Positions 8,271 to 17,189 of a stretch of 64,000 nucleotides of DNA are shown one piece after another. The stretch is from the NCBI RefSeq assembly GCF_025847275.1, contig NZ_JAOZEV010000005.1:273452-337451 (forward strand), in the 5' to 3' direction. Below the pieces are notes generated by a model. It saw only the letters and a list, made by a program, of their open reading frames with translations, had not been told where the DNA came from and searched no databases. The DNA comes from Flavobacterium frigoritolerans (lineage in GTDB: Bacteria > Bacteroidota > Bacteroidia > Flavobacteriales > Flavobacteriaceae). Every line of letters begins with the position of its first letter. Within the stretch, counting starts at the first letter, position 1. Position numbers and translations under genes: made by a program.

Positions 8271-9218
8271 TTATTTTTTGTCGCCTAAATGCTCAAGCAT
8301 ATCTTTTGTCATAGACTCAAGGTTGAAAGTATGTTTCCAATCCCAATCTTCTCTTGCCGAACTATCGTCGATGCTAGCAGGCCAGCTATCAGCTATTTTT
8401 TGACGGAAGTCTGGATTGTAAGTGATTTCAAATTCAGGAATATGTTTTTTAATTTCGTTTGCAATTTCGTTTGGAGTAAAACTCATTGCTGCCAAATTGT
8501 ATGAAGAATGAATTTTAATCTTCTCAGCAGGAGCTTTCATGATATTAATAGTAGCATCAATAGCATCGTCCATATACATCATTGGCATTTTTGTTTCTGA
8601 TGATAAAAAGCATTCGTACTTTTTATCGGCAATAGCCTTGTAGAAAATATCAACAGCATAATCGGTTGTTCCACCACCTGGAGGAGTTGACCAACTTATT
8701 AAACCAGGGTAACGGATGCTACGTACATCAACACCATAAATGTTATGATAGTATTCGCACCATCTTTCACCTGCTTGCTTACTAATTCCGTAAACAGTTG
8801 AAGGCTCCATAATGGTGTATTGTGGAGTGTTTTCTTTTGGGGTTGTTGGTCCAAAAACAGCAATACTAGATGGCCAGAAAACTTTTTTTATTTTATTTGC
8901 TTTAGCTAGGTTTAAAACGTGAAATAATGAGTTCATGTTTAAGTCCCAAGCAAATGCTGGATTCTTTTCGGCTGTAGCAGATAATAAAGCAGCCATTAAA
9001 TAAATGTCGGTTATTTTGTGAACTTCTACAAGGTGCTCGATTTGATTGAAATCTAAGGCATTTACTACTTCAAAAGGACCAGAATTAACAACATCAGTAT
9101 TTAATTTACGAATGTCTGATGCAATTACATTTTCAGTTCCGTATAATTTACGTAGTTTTTGTGTAAGCTCCGTTCCGATTTGACCGCAAGCTCCAATGAT
9201 TAATATTTTAGGATTCAT
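8271..9218 (-). CDS. SDR-type NAD-dependent L-threonine 3-dehydrogenase
   Basis: A 315-residue extended short-chain dehydrogenase. The N-terminal Rossmann motif GACGQIG spans residues 9-15; the catalytic set is S118 with Y143-x3-K147. The segment GLISWSTPPGGGTTDYAVDIF and the C-terminal DSWPASIDDSSARxDW are hallmarks of the epimerase-like threonine dehydrogenases, which oxidise threonine to 2-amino-3-oxobutyrate for cleavage to glycine and acetyl-CoA. The family is known from psychrophilic Flavobacterium and differs from the zinc Tdh of E. coli. No ketobutyrate ligase gene is nearby. A TACCTTTG box at 9238-9245 gives a leader of about 13 bases. Confidence 0.88.
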   Translation of the reverse strand: MNPKILIIGACGQIGTELTQKLRKLYGTENVIASDIRKLNTDVVNSGPFEVVNALDFNQIEHLVEVHKITDIYLMAALLSATAEKNPAFAWDLNMNSLFHVLNLAKANKIKKVFWPSSIAVFGPTTPKENTPQYTIMEPSTVYGISKQAGERWCEYYHNIYGVDVRSIRYPGLISWSTPPGGGTTDYAVDIFYKAIADKKYECFLSSETKMPMMYMDDAIDATINIMKAPAEKIKIHSSYNLAAMSFTPNEIANEIKKHIPEFEITYNPDFRQKIADSWPASIDDSSAREDWDWKHTFNLESMTKDMLEHLGDKK

Positions 9219-9237
9219 TTAAGTTGGTTTAGTCTAG

Positions 9238-9245
9238 CAAAGGTA
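9238..9245 (-). promoter_or_regulatory. -7 box (TACCTTTG) for threonine dehydrogenase
   Basis: It matches TAnnTTTG on the minus strand, 20 bases before the start codon. No -33 partner recognised. Confidence 0.4.
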
Positions 9246-9419
9246 ACGATTTCGCAATTATATTTTAATTTGCTATTGATTATTTAAGAACTTCTCAGAA
9301 AGGATGTCTGTTTCTTAAGATTATTCTTCTTTTTTTTGTTATCTGGAATTGATTAAAAACAGAATAATAAAATCATAACTTCTTCTTAAAGGGGAATTCA
9401 TAATTGTAAATTTACTTTG

Positions 9420-9427
9420 TAACTTTG
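9420..9427 (+). promoter_or_regulatory. -7 box (TAACTTTG) for the lipoprotein/mfd unit
   Basis: It matches TAnnTTTG. Transcription would start near 9433, too late to give a leader for an ATG at 9435, so it favours the ATG at 9447. Confidence 0.45.
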
Positions 9428-9446
9428 TAGCTTAATGTTTGAACCG

Positions 9447-10052
9447 ATGAAATATAGAATATCTCTTTTTCTTCTTTTTGTTTTTCTTTTAAATTCTTGT
9501 CAAAATCAAGATGAAAAGCGACTTGCTGAAAATAAAAAAGAAGCTAAGAAGAAGGAATTAATTTTTAATAATATCAATAAAGGCTGGATTTTTTATGATA
9601 CTCCAATCAATACAGTTTCAGAAGAAAATATAAATAGCTGGAACGAATGGCGCCAGTTTCTTGAAGAATTAAAAGGAAAGCCTAAAAAAACAATTGGTGC
9701 TTTTCAGAAAAAATCGAGTGCGATTGCTCAAAAAGCGATGGCATTAAATAATAATATTCCAGAACAATTTAATCAGCCGCAAATAAAAAGCAGAATTTCT
9801 ATCTTAATTACTAAGATAAAAATGATGGATTTGTATATTCATTTAGATAGAATTCCTGATGAGAAAGTTGTTTTTTTAATAGGTGATATCAATAAAGAAC
9901 TGGTTTCTCTAGAAAGACAAATGGATAAAATTGTTGAGAAGAATAAAATTCCGCTAGAAGAAGGGGAATCAGATTTGATGAAAATGATAAAGGATACAGC
10001 AAGAGCAATTCCTAATACACCTATAGATCCAAATATTCCTAGAGTTGAGTAA
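9447..10052 (+). CDS. Hypothetical lipoprotein upstream of mfd
   Basis: 201 residues from the ATG at 9447. A hydrophobic signal ends in the lipobox LLNSC, followed by a charged Lys/Glu-rich linker and a mostly alpha-helical domain without a motif I recognise. An in-frame ATG at 9435 would add four residues before the signal and is less likely given the promoter position. The stop codon lies inside the first codons of mfd (8-base overlap), so the two are co-transcribed and perhaps translationally coupled. A shared function is not implied. It looks like a lineage-restricted envelope protein. Confidence 0.7.
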   Translation: MKYRISLFLLFVFLLNSCQNQDEKRLAENKKEAKKKELIFNNINKGWIFYDTPINTVSEENINSWNEWRQFLEELKGKPKKTIGAFQKKSSAIAQKAMALNNNIPEQFNQPQIKSRISILITKIKMMDLYIHLDRIPDEKVVFLIGDINKELVSLERQMDKIVEKNKIPLEEGESDLMKMIKDTARAIPNTPIDPNIPRVE

Positions 10053-13000
10053 AAGTACTTTATATACTACGTACGATAATTTGCCTAAAACACAGCAAAT
10101 TTCGAATCAGTTATTAGAAAATAACGAAGTGAAACTGCATCTTAACGGTCTGTTAGGTTCTGCAGTTTCGTTTGTAATTCGTTCTTTGTTTAAGAAAGTC
10201 GAACTGCCTTTTCTTATTATTCTGGATAACAAAGAAGAAGCAGCTTATTACCTGAATGATTTGGAACAAATGATCGGAGAACAAGATGTATTGTTTTATC
10301 CCGGATCTTATCGTAGGCCTTATCAGATAGAAGATACTGATAATGCTAATGTTTTACTACGAGCAGAAGTCTTGAACCGAATTAATTCGCGAAAAAAACC
10401 GGCAGTAATTGTTACTTATCCCGAAGCGCTATTTGAAAAAGTAGTGACTCGAAAAGAGTTAGATAAGAATACGCTGAAAGTATCAGTTGGCGATAAAATT
10501 TCAATTGATTTTATTAATGAAGTTTTATTTGAATACGAATTTAAAAGAGTTGATTTTATTACTGAACCAGGAGAGTTTTCGGTTCGAGGAGGAATTGTCG
10601 ATGTGTTTTCTTTTTCGAATGATAACCCGTATCGTATCGAATTTTTCGGAAATGAAGTTGATAGTATTCGAAGTTTTGATGTTGGCACGCAGTTATCTGT
10701 TGAGACACATAAAAAAATTACGATTATCCCAAATGTCGAGAACAAAGTATTTCAGGAAAATAGAGAGAGTTTTCTAGATTATATTTCTGAAAAAACGGTG
10801 CTTTTTATCCAGAATACAGATGGATTTTTAAGTCAGTTGGATAAGCAATTTGCGCGAGCAGAAGAGGCTTACGAGAAATTGTCGCAAGAAATTAAACGAG
10901 CAACACCTGATCAGCTATTCTTAAATCAGAAGTCGTTTATAAAAAAGGCATTGGATTTTTCGATTGTAGAATTGGTTAGCAAACCAATTTTTAAAACGAC
11001 AAAGAAATATGATTTCCATATTCAGCCACAACCATCATTTAATAAACAATTTGACTTATTGCTGAATAATTTAAGTGATAATCATTTTAATGGATACAAG
11101 AATTATTTGTTTTGTTCAAATGATGCACAGGCAAAACGGTTTCATGATATTTTTGAAACGTTGGACGAAGCCAATTCCGAGAATATCCGTAAGCAATATC
11201 ATACGATAGTTTTACCATTATATCAAGGTTTTATTGATGATGAAAATCAGATTACGTGTTATACCGATCATCAGATTTTTGAAAGATATCATAAATTCAA
11301 TATCAAAAACGGATATTCTAAAAAGCAGAATATTACGCTTAAAGAGCTTACCACATTATCGGTTGGAGATTATGTAACGCATATTGACCATGGTATTGGA
11401 AGATTTGGTGGTTTGCAAAAAATTCAAGTTGAAGGAAAAACGCAAGAAGCTATCAAATTGGTTTATGCTGATAATGATATAGTGTATGTGAGTATTCACT
11501 CGCTGCATAAAATCTCCAAATACAACGGAAAAGACGGAACACCACCTAAAATTTATAAGTTAGGTTCGAATGCTTGGAAGATTTTAAAACAAAAAACCAA
11601 AGCACGTGTCAAACATATTGCATTCAATTTGATTCAGTTGTATGCCAAAAGAAGATTGGAAAAAGGATTCCAGTTTGCGCCAGATAGTTATTTGCAAAAC
11701 GAATTAGAAAGTTCGTTTATCTATGAAGATACACCAGATCAAACTAAATCGACACAGGAAGTAAAAGCCGATATGGAAAGCGATCGACCAATGGATCGTT
11801 TGGTTTGTGGTGATGTTGGATTTGGGAAAACTGAAGTAGCAATTCGTGCCGCTTTTAAAGCGGTGGACAATAGTAAGCAAGTAGCAGTTTTAGTACCAAC
11901 CACAATTCTTGCCTATCAACATTATCGTACTTTTTCGGAACGACTAAAAGAAATGCCAGTTTCGGTAGGGTATTTAAACCGTTTTAGAACAGCAAAACAA
12001 AAAGCACAAACGCTTAAAGATTTAGCCGAAGGAAAACTAGATATTGTAATTGGGACGCACCAATTGGTAAACAAAAATGTAGTCTTTAAAGATTTAGGAT
12101 TGCTAATTGTTGATGAAGAGCAAAAGTTTGGAGTTAACGTAAAAGATAAATTGAAAACTATTGCTGCCAATGTTGATACGTTGACATTAACTGCAACGCC
12201 AATTCCGAGAACCTTACAATTCTCCTTAATGGCTGCGCGCGATTTATCCGTAATTACAACGCCTCCACCAAATCGTTATCCGATAGAAACAAATGTAGTT
12301 GGGTTTAATGAAGAATTGATTCGTGATGCGATTTCGTATGAAATTCAGCGTAACGGACAGGTTTTCTTTATCAATAACCGAATAGAAAATATAAAAGAAG
12401 TTGCCGGAATGATTCAGCGTTTGGTTCCAAATGCAAGAGTCGGAATCGGACACGGACAGATGGAAGGTGCCAAGCTTGAAGAATTAATGTTAGCGTTCAT
12501 GAATGGTGATTTTGATGTTCTGGTGGCTACAACAATTATCGAAAGTGGTCTGGATGTTCCAAATGCCAACACCATCTTTATAAATAATGCTAACAACTTC
12601 GGATTGTCAGATTTGCATCAAATGCGTGGTAGAGTAGGGCGAAGTAACAAGAAAGCATTCTGTTATTTTATCTGTCCGCCATATTCATCAATGACCGAAG
12701 ATGCCAGAAAACGAATTCAGGCCTTAGAACAATTTAGCGAATTAGGAAGTGGTTTTAATATAGCCATGAAGGATCTTGAAATTCGTGGAGCAGGAGATTT
12801 ATTAGGTGGAGAACAAAGTGGTTTTATCAATGAGATTGGTTTTGATACCTACCAAAAAATCATGAACGAAGCCATCGAAGAATTAAAAGAAAATGAGTTC
12901 AAGGATTTATATCCTGAAGAAAATAATATCGATACTAAGGAATATGTAAAAGACCTGCAAATCGATACCGATTTTGAGTTGTTATTCCCAGATGAATATA

Positions 13001-13410
13001 TCAATAACGTTTCGGAGCGTTTGGTTTTATACAACGAACTAGGTGCTATAAAAGACGAAGCTGGATTAAAAGAATTCGAAAGAAAACTAATTGACCGTTT
13101 CGGACCATTACCAAGACAAGCTATTTCGTTACTTAATAGTATCCGAATAAAATGGATTGCTACGAATGTTGGTATCGAAAGACTGATAATGAAACAAGGT
13201 AAAATGATTGGATATTTTGTATCCGATCAACAATCCGATTATTATCAATCGTCTAAGTTTAGAAACGTTTTACAATTTGTGCAAAAACACAGTACGCTTT
13301 GCAAAATGAAAGAAAAACAAACCGTTAATGGCTTACGTTTATTATTGACTTTTGATAACGTAAAATCGATTAAAAAGGCGTTGGAGTTGATGGAATTGTT
13401 TCAGGAGTAA
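10045..13410 (+). CDS. mfd: Transcription-repair coupling factor Mfd
   Basis: A 1121-residue SF2 translocase that removes RNA polymerase stalled at DNA lesions and recruits UvrA. In order: an N-terminal UvrB-like module (RRPYQIEDTDNANVLLRAE; GEFSVRGGIVDVFS), the RNA-polymerase-interacting domain beginning GDYVTHIDHGIGRF, then the helicase core with Walker A GDVGFGKTE (about residue 590), DEEQKFG (about residue 690), TATPIPRTL and the RecG-like GRVGRS motif, and a C-terminal TRCF domain. The start is TTG at 10045: the protein family begins at this point, no ATG lies nearby, and the codon overlaps the upstream stop. Length is normal for the family. Confidence 0.97.
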   Translation: MSKSTLYTTYDNLPKTQQISNQLLENNEVKLHLNGLLGSAVSFVIRSLFKKVELPFLIILDNKEEAAYYLNDLEQMIGEQDVLFYPGSYRRPYQIEDTDNANVLLRAEVLNRINSRKKPAVIVTYPEALFEKVVTRKELDKNTLKVSVGDKISIDFINEVLFEYEFKRVDFITEPGEFSVRGGIVDVFSFSNDNPYRIEFFGNEVDSIRSFDVGTQLSVETHKKITIIPNVENKVFQENRESFLDYISEKTVLFIQNTDGFLSQLDKQFARAEEAYEKLSQEIKRATPDQLFLNQKSFIKKALDFSIVELVSKPIFKTTKKYDFHIQPQPSFNKQFDLLLNNLSDNHFNGYKNYLFCSNDAQAKRFHDIFETLDEANSENIRKQYHTIVLPLYQGFIDDENQITCYTDHQIFERYHKFNIKNGYSKKQNITLKELTTLSVGDYVTHIDHGIGRFGGLQKIQVEGKTQEAIKLVYADNDIVYVSIHSLHKISKYNGKDGTPPKIYKLGSNAWKILKQKTKARVKHIAFNLIQLYAKRRLEKGFQFAPDSYLQNELESSFIYEDTPDQTKSTQEVKADMESDRPMDRLVCGDVGFGKTEVAIRAAFKAVDNSKQVAVLVPTTILAYQHYRTFSERLKEMPVSVGYLNRFRTAKQKAQTLKDLAEGKLDIVIGTHQLVNKNVVFKDLGLLIVDEEQKFGVNVKDKLKTIAANVDTLTLTATPIPRTLQFSLMAARDLSVITTPPPNRYPIETNVVGFNEELIRDAISYEIQRNGQVFFINNRIENIKEVAGMIQRLVPNARVGIGHGQMEGAKLEELMLAFMNGDFDVLVATTIIESGLDVPNANTIFINNANNFGLSDLHQMRGRVGRSNKKAFCYFICPPYSSMTEDARKRIQALEQFSELGSGFNIAMKDLEIRGAGDLLGGEQSGFINEIGFDTYQKIMNEAIEELKENEFKDLYPEENNIDTKEYVKDLQIDTDFELLFPDEYINNVSERLVLYNELGAIKDEAGLKEFERKLIDRFGPLPRQAISLLNSIRIKWIATNVGIERLIMKQGKMIGYFVSDQQSDYYQSSKFRNVLQFVQKHSTLCKMKEKQTVNGLRLLLTFDNVKSIKKALELMELFQE

Positions 13411-13423
13411 AATCAATTAATAA

Positions 13424-13462
13424 AATGCCTTAAATGAAACTACATTTGAGGCATTCTATTTT
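13424..13462. terminator. Terminator between mfd and the AAA ATPase gene
   Basis: A 13-bp stem with one G-U pair (13424-13436 with 13443-13455), followed on the + strand by CTATTTTTT. The facing gene's stop codon overlaps the T run, so it probably serves both strands. Confidence 0.7.
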
Positions 13463-14187
13463 TTAGGATCTAATAAAATCTCCGTCATATTTTTATAATT
13501 GTTAAGGAAACCTTTGGTGACCAGAAAATGTTCTGTTTCTTCATAATCAATCTGGTGTATTCCTCTTTCATCCAATTGATATATGATTGCTTTTGGATAT
13601 GCTAACAGGATTGGAGAGTGGGTAGCGATTATAAATTGCGAATTGTTCTTTACGTGTTCGTCTATTGCAGTAAATAGTGTAAGTTGTCTCATGGGAGATA
13701 AAGCAGCTTCGGGCTCATCAAAAACATAAAGTCCATTATCACCTAATCTTTCAGTAAGAATTTTCATAAAAGATTCACCATGAGAACATTCATGTAAGGA
13801 ATGTCCCGTTCCTTGAAGGTTATCAGTTTGCTCCATATAGGTTGCAAGGTTATAGAAACTTTCGGCACGAAGAAAGTAATAATCTTTGGGAAGGCTATAA
13901 CTTTTGATAATCTTCAAATAATTAAAAAGGCCTGAGATATTTTGATGGGTACTAAAACGAGCATGTTTGCTTCCTCCTTCTTGTCCTAGCCCCATGCATA
14001 AAGCAATTGCTTCTATTAAAGTGGATTTTCCTGAACCATTTTCTCCAACAATAAAAGTAACATCAGGATGAAACTCCATTTTATCCAATCCTTTTATAGA
14101 AGGTATCGTAAAAGGGTATTTCTCATAACTTTCAATCAACTCTCTTTTGAGTGAGATTTCTTTTAAATAAGGCTTGTTTGCTATCAC
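13456..14187 (-). CDS. AAA family (SMC/ABC-like) ATPase
   Basis: A 243-residue single-domain ATPase. Walker A is GENGSGKST at 48-56; an ABC-signature-like SHGES is near 135-139; Walker B is YVFDEPE with D157 and E158; and an ATHSP switch histidine follows. Such compact ABC-type ATPases (COG3910-like) are widespread and of unknown role. No partner such as a TOPRIM or HNH nuclease gene is adjacent, so it is not evidently part of a defence pair. It starts with GTG at 14187, about 28 bases after the predicted transcription start from the box at 14222-14229. Confidence 0.85.
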   Translation of the reverse strand: MIANKPYLKEISLKRELIESYEKYPFTIPSIKGLDKMEFHPDVTFIVGENGSGKSTLIEAIALCMGLGQEGGSKHARFSTHQNISGLFNYLKIIKSYSLPKDYYFLRAESFYNLATYMEQTDNLQGTGHSLHECSHGESFMKILTERLGDNGLYVFDEPEAALSPMRQLTLFTAIDEHVKNNSQFIIATHSPILLAYPKAIIYQLDERGIHQIDYEETEHFLVTKGFLNNYKNMTEILLDPKK

Positions 14188-14221
14188 TTACGAGTTGATT
14201 TTAATTTAATTAGAGAGTTTT

Positions 14222-14229
14222 CAAAAGTA
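14222..14229 (-). promoter_or_regulatory. -7 box (TACTTTTG) for the AAA ATPase gene
   Basis: It matches TAnnTTTG on the minus strand, 35 bases from the GTG start. No -33 element is clear. Confidence 0.4.
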
Positions 14230-14313
14230 AAACATTTTAGTGGAACAGTTTTTTAAAATGTAAAATTGATTAGCACATTTGAACGGATATGTTTTCTAGA
14301 AACAATATAAGTG

Positions 14314-14347
14314 ACTGTTCGAAAAGTATTTTTCGGGCAGTTTTTTT
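14314..14347 (+). terminator. Terminator-like hairpin with T run, no gene reading into it
   Basis: A stem of 12 pairs including two G-U (14314-14325 with 14330-14341), a GTAT loop and seven Ts. It points along the + strand, but no + strand gene precedes it. It is similar in sequence to the hairpin at 14649-14687. Confidence 0.5.
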
Positions 14348-14375
14348 GAAATTTTTAGAAAATGCAATAGATAAT

Positions 14376-14540
14376 TGCTCCAGCGGAGCATCATATTTAT
14401 AGTAAATTTAAAGGGGTTTGGGTTAAAGCTACAGCGTAGCGATATTTTGGTTTATCTTCAGATTAGAATATATGTCACCCTCTATGGGGGTTTGTAAAAC
14501 GACTTTATTAATTTCTATAAATATATTGTCCCTCTGGGAC
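14376..14540. repeat. Cluster of short REP-like hairpins
   Basis: The 568-base gap between the ATPase and the kinase/lyase gene has no coding potential. It holds short hairpins of one design: TGCTCC-AGC-GGAGCA (14376-14390), GCTAC-AGC-GTAGC (14428-14440), an imperfect ACCC/GGGG hairpin (about 14477-14491) and GTCCC-TCT-GGGAC (14528-14540). They are separated by AT-rich spacers containing ATATTTATA-like words. I infer a repetitive extragenic element; no REP-associated transposase gene is in the window. Confidence 0.5.
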
Positions 14541-14648
14541 TTAGAATATCATAAACCTGATTATTGAAATACTAAGGGTACATAAAGAATTTCTGCACTA
14601 TCGTTGAGTAAATTTGAGCAATTAGAATAAGATTGTTTTAAATAAGCA

Positions 14649-14687
14649 AAGAGGATGTCTGAAAAATTACTTTTCGGACATCCTCTT
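14649..14687. terminator. Long hairpin downstream of the kinase/lyase gene
   Basis: A stem of about 17 pairs with one G-U (14649-14665 with 14671-14687) and a 5-base loop, 69 bases beyond the minus-strand stop codon. It is a likely transcription end, although its T run is weak on either side. Confidence 0.55.
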
Positions 14688-14755
14688 ATTTAGTTTGTCG
14701 GGATAGAAATGATACCCGATTTTTGTAATTAACTATTTGATAATTAATTTATTTT

Positions 14756-17059
14756 TTAAAGACTAATCTCGTTTAAACTTTCTTCAAGAAATTGTACCAT
14801 TTCATCTGCATTTTGTTTGTTGAATGGCATTGGTGGTTTTATTTTTAAAACATTATGCAAAGGTCCATCTGTACTTAGCAAATATCCTTTTTCTTTCATT
14901 TTTTCGACAACAATATCAATTTCAGGAATAGCAGGTTCCATAGTGGTTCTATCTTTTACCATTTCGGCACCAATGAATAAACCATGTCCACGAACATCAC
15001 TAATGATTGGGAACTTATTCATTAATCCTTTTAGTAAATCCATGAGATAATTACCTACTTCTAAGGCATGTTGTTGCATTTCTTCATCTTGAATCACTTC
15101 GAGAACAGCTAGTCCAGCCGACATTGATACGGGATTACCTCCAAAAGTATTGAAGTATTCCATTCCATTATTAAAAGCATCGGCAATTTCGTTTGTTACG
15201 ATTACAGCTGCAAGCGGATGACCGTTTCCAATAGGTTTTCCTAATACAACAATATCTGGAACTACATCTTGTAGCTCGAATCCCCAGAATTTATCGCCAA
15301 TTCTTCCAAATCCTACCTGAACTTCATCGGCAATACAAACTCCTCCTGAAGCTCTTACGTATTCATATACAGTTTTTAAATAATTTTCTGGTAACGGAAT
15401 TTGACCTCCAACTCCCAATAAGGTTTCACAAATAAATACTGCGGGCGATTTGTCTTCTTTTTTTAAATCTTCTATAATTCGTTGTACATCGGCGGCATAT
15501 TTTTCACCTGCTTTTTCATCGCCATATTTATAAGGACCTCGATATAAATCGGGATTGATTGCTTTGTGAATCCATGGCATTTGTCCAAAGCCTCCTTTAC
15601 TGTCAAATTTGTAAGGACTCATTTCCATGGCAACTGTTGAGGTTCCGTGATAAGCATGATCCAATACGATGATATCTTTTTGCTTAGTAAAGTGGCGACT
15701 CATTCGTATAGCAAGGTCATTGGCCTCACTACCAGAGTTTACGAAATAACAAACGTTTAATGACGATGGTAATGTTGCTGTAAGTTTTTCGGCATATTCT
15801 AGTATCGTATCGTTGAGGTATCTTGTATTAGTGTTTAAAGTAGCAATTTGTTTCTGCATTTTCTTTACCACTACAGGATGGCAATGCCCAACATGTGATG
15901 GATTGTTTACACAATCGACAAAGGTTCGCCCTTTATCATCGTATAAATATTGCAATGCTCCTTTTACGATTTTTAGTTTTTGGTTGTAACCAATACTCAG
16001 GTTTCGACCTACATTTTTTTGACGAGCTTGTAATAAATCTGAATAGTCGGAATCATTTATTACGCCATCAAATCCGCAAGCTTTTCTAAAAGTGTCCTGA
16101 GCTTTTATTGGGTTTATTTTGATGAGTTTGTACAATAACTCCCAAGCTGGTTTCTCGGTGATGAAATGATGGGCATTATCACTATTTAGCGATGCGTTAT
16201 AAGCCGATTGTGTTACGCTTATACAAAGTCTTCCTGCAATTAAATAATATAATAAATCTAATTCTTGTGTTGTAAGCGGATATGTTTCGTGATACCCTTT
16301 TACTATAAATGAAGCGTCTGTTAACGGATCGTCACTTTCAAGAATTGCATAGGTGCAAGCTATCGCAAGGTTATTGATTAAAGCGGAATAGACCATATCG
16401 CCAAAATCAATCAAGCCGGTTGTTTTTTCATCTTGCGCCATTACATTACAATCATTGGCATCATTATGAATGTATGCATGATGAAGCTGATGTATTTGCG
16501 GAAGCACCTCGGTATCAAACTGCAAAAGGAAATACCCCGCAATTCGTCTGCGTTCGTGATTGGTAATATACTTCAGTTTTTCATTAGCGTCACTTGCTCT
16601 GCTAATGTCCCAAGTATAATGACGATGCATTGCCGGATGAGAAAAGTCCTGAAGCGATTTGTCCATATTCCCCATAAAAGCGCCTAGATTATAAAGCGCA
16701 GTATTTGATTTGTTTGGTTGTTCGTACCAAAAAGTGCCTTCAAGAAAGCTAAGGATTCGTATGTAATACGTTTTGTTGTCTCTAATTATTTGCGTTAAGG
16801 CTTCTCCGTTTTTATTGATAGAAAACTGCTGGAAACTTTTGGCTAATGGACTTTTGCTTAAATGCTGAATGATTTTTACCTGCGCATCTAGAAAAGGATA
16901 CGGCTGATTTTCATCGGAAAGCTTTAATATATACTTCTGATTTTTTTCATCGGTTAAGATAAAATTCAATTCATCATATCCGTCTAATGCTTTTACGGTA
17001 GCGGATAATCCATAATGTTCTATCGCTAATTGCTGAATGTCTGTTTCTGAAAAAATCAT
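14756..17059 (-). CDS. Fused APH-type kinase and class III PLP phospholyase/aminotransferase
   Basis: A 767-residue two-domain enzyme. Residues 1-330 are an aminoglycoside-phosphotransferase-fold kinase with catalytic HNDANDCN (D200) and metal-binding LIDFGD (D218). Residues 345-767 are a fold-type-I PLP enzyme with [19 protein letters not shown] and the cofactor lysine K608 in [10 protein letters not shown]. The second half is strikingly like vertebrate ETNPPL/PHYKPL, which eliminate phosphate from phosphoethanolamine or 5-phosphohydroxylysine. In mammals hydroxylysine kinase (an APH-fold enzyme) makes the latter substrate. The natural reading is a kinase and ammoniophospholyase in one chain acting on hydroxylysine, ethanolamine or a similar amino alcohol. 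It may be annotated elsewhere simply as an aminotransferase. It lies 130 bases after the GH42 gene. Confidence 0.85.
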   Translation of the reverse strand: MIFSETDIQQLAIEHYGLSATVKALDGYDELNFILTDEKNQKYILKLSDENQPYPFLDAQVKIIQHLSKSPLAKSFQQFSINKNGEALTQIIRDNKTYYIRILSFLEGTFWYEQPNKSNTALYNLGAFMGNMDKSLQDFSHPAMHRHYTWDISRASDANEKLKYITNHERRRIAGYFLLQFDTEVLPQIHQLHHAYIHNDANDCNVMAQDEKTTGLIDFGDMVYSALINNLAIACTYAILESDDPLTDASFIVKGYHETYPLTTQELDLLYYLIAGRLCISVTQSAYNASLNSDNAHHFITEKPAWELLYKLIKINPIKAQDTFRKACGFDGVINDSDYSDLLQARQKNVGRNLSIGYNQKLKIVKGALQYLYDDKGRTFVDCVNNPSHVGHCHPVVVKKMQKQIATLNTNTRYLNDTILEYAEKLTATLPSSLNVCYFVNSGSEANDLAIRMSRHFTKQKDIIVLDHAYHGTSTVAMEMSPYKFDSKGGFGQMPWIHKAINPDLYRGPYKYGDEKAGEKYAADVQRIIEDLKKEDKSPAVFICETLLGVGGQIPLPENYLKTVYEYVRASGGVCIADEVQVGFGRIGDKFWGFELQDVVPDIVVLGKPIGNGHPLAAVIVTNEIADAFNNGMEYFNTFGGNPVSMSAGLAVLEVIQDEEMQQHALEVGNYLMDLLKGLMNKFPIISDVRGHGLFIGAEMVKDRTTMEPAIPEIDIVVEKMKEKGYLLSTDGPLHNVLKIKPPMPFNKQNADEMVQFLEESLNEISL

Positions 17060-17101
17060 TGGTAATGTTTATTAAGTTGTTTTGTCTGTTTTCTCGTAAT
17101 T

Positions 17102-17168
17102 CTGCAAGGCCTTTTTTTGACCTTGTAGGTGTCTTAATTATACCTACAAGGTTTTTGAAACCTTGCAG
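17102..17168. repeat. Nested inverted repeat between GH42 and kinase/lyase genes
   Basis: An outer arm CTGCAAGG/CCTTGCAG (17102-17109 with 17161-17168) encloses an 11-bp perfect stem (17120-17130 with 17142-17152) followed by TTTT. It can form a cruciform or act as a partial terminator after GH42. Confidence 0.6.
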
Positions 17169-17189
17169 GAATTAAATTTTGACTTTTTT

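Noticed and set aside
13456..14187. AAA ATPase as part of an anti-phage system
   Set aside because: No nuclease, TOPRIM, toxin or reverse transcriptase gene is adjacent; the neighbours are mfd and a repeat-rich gap.
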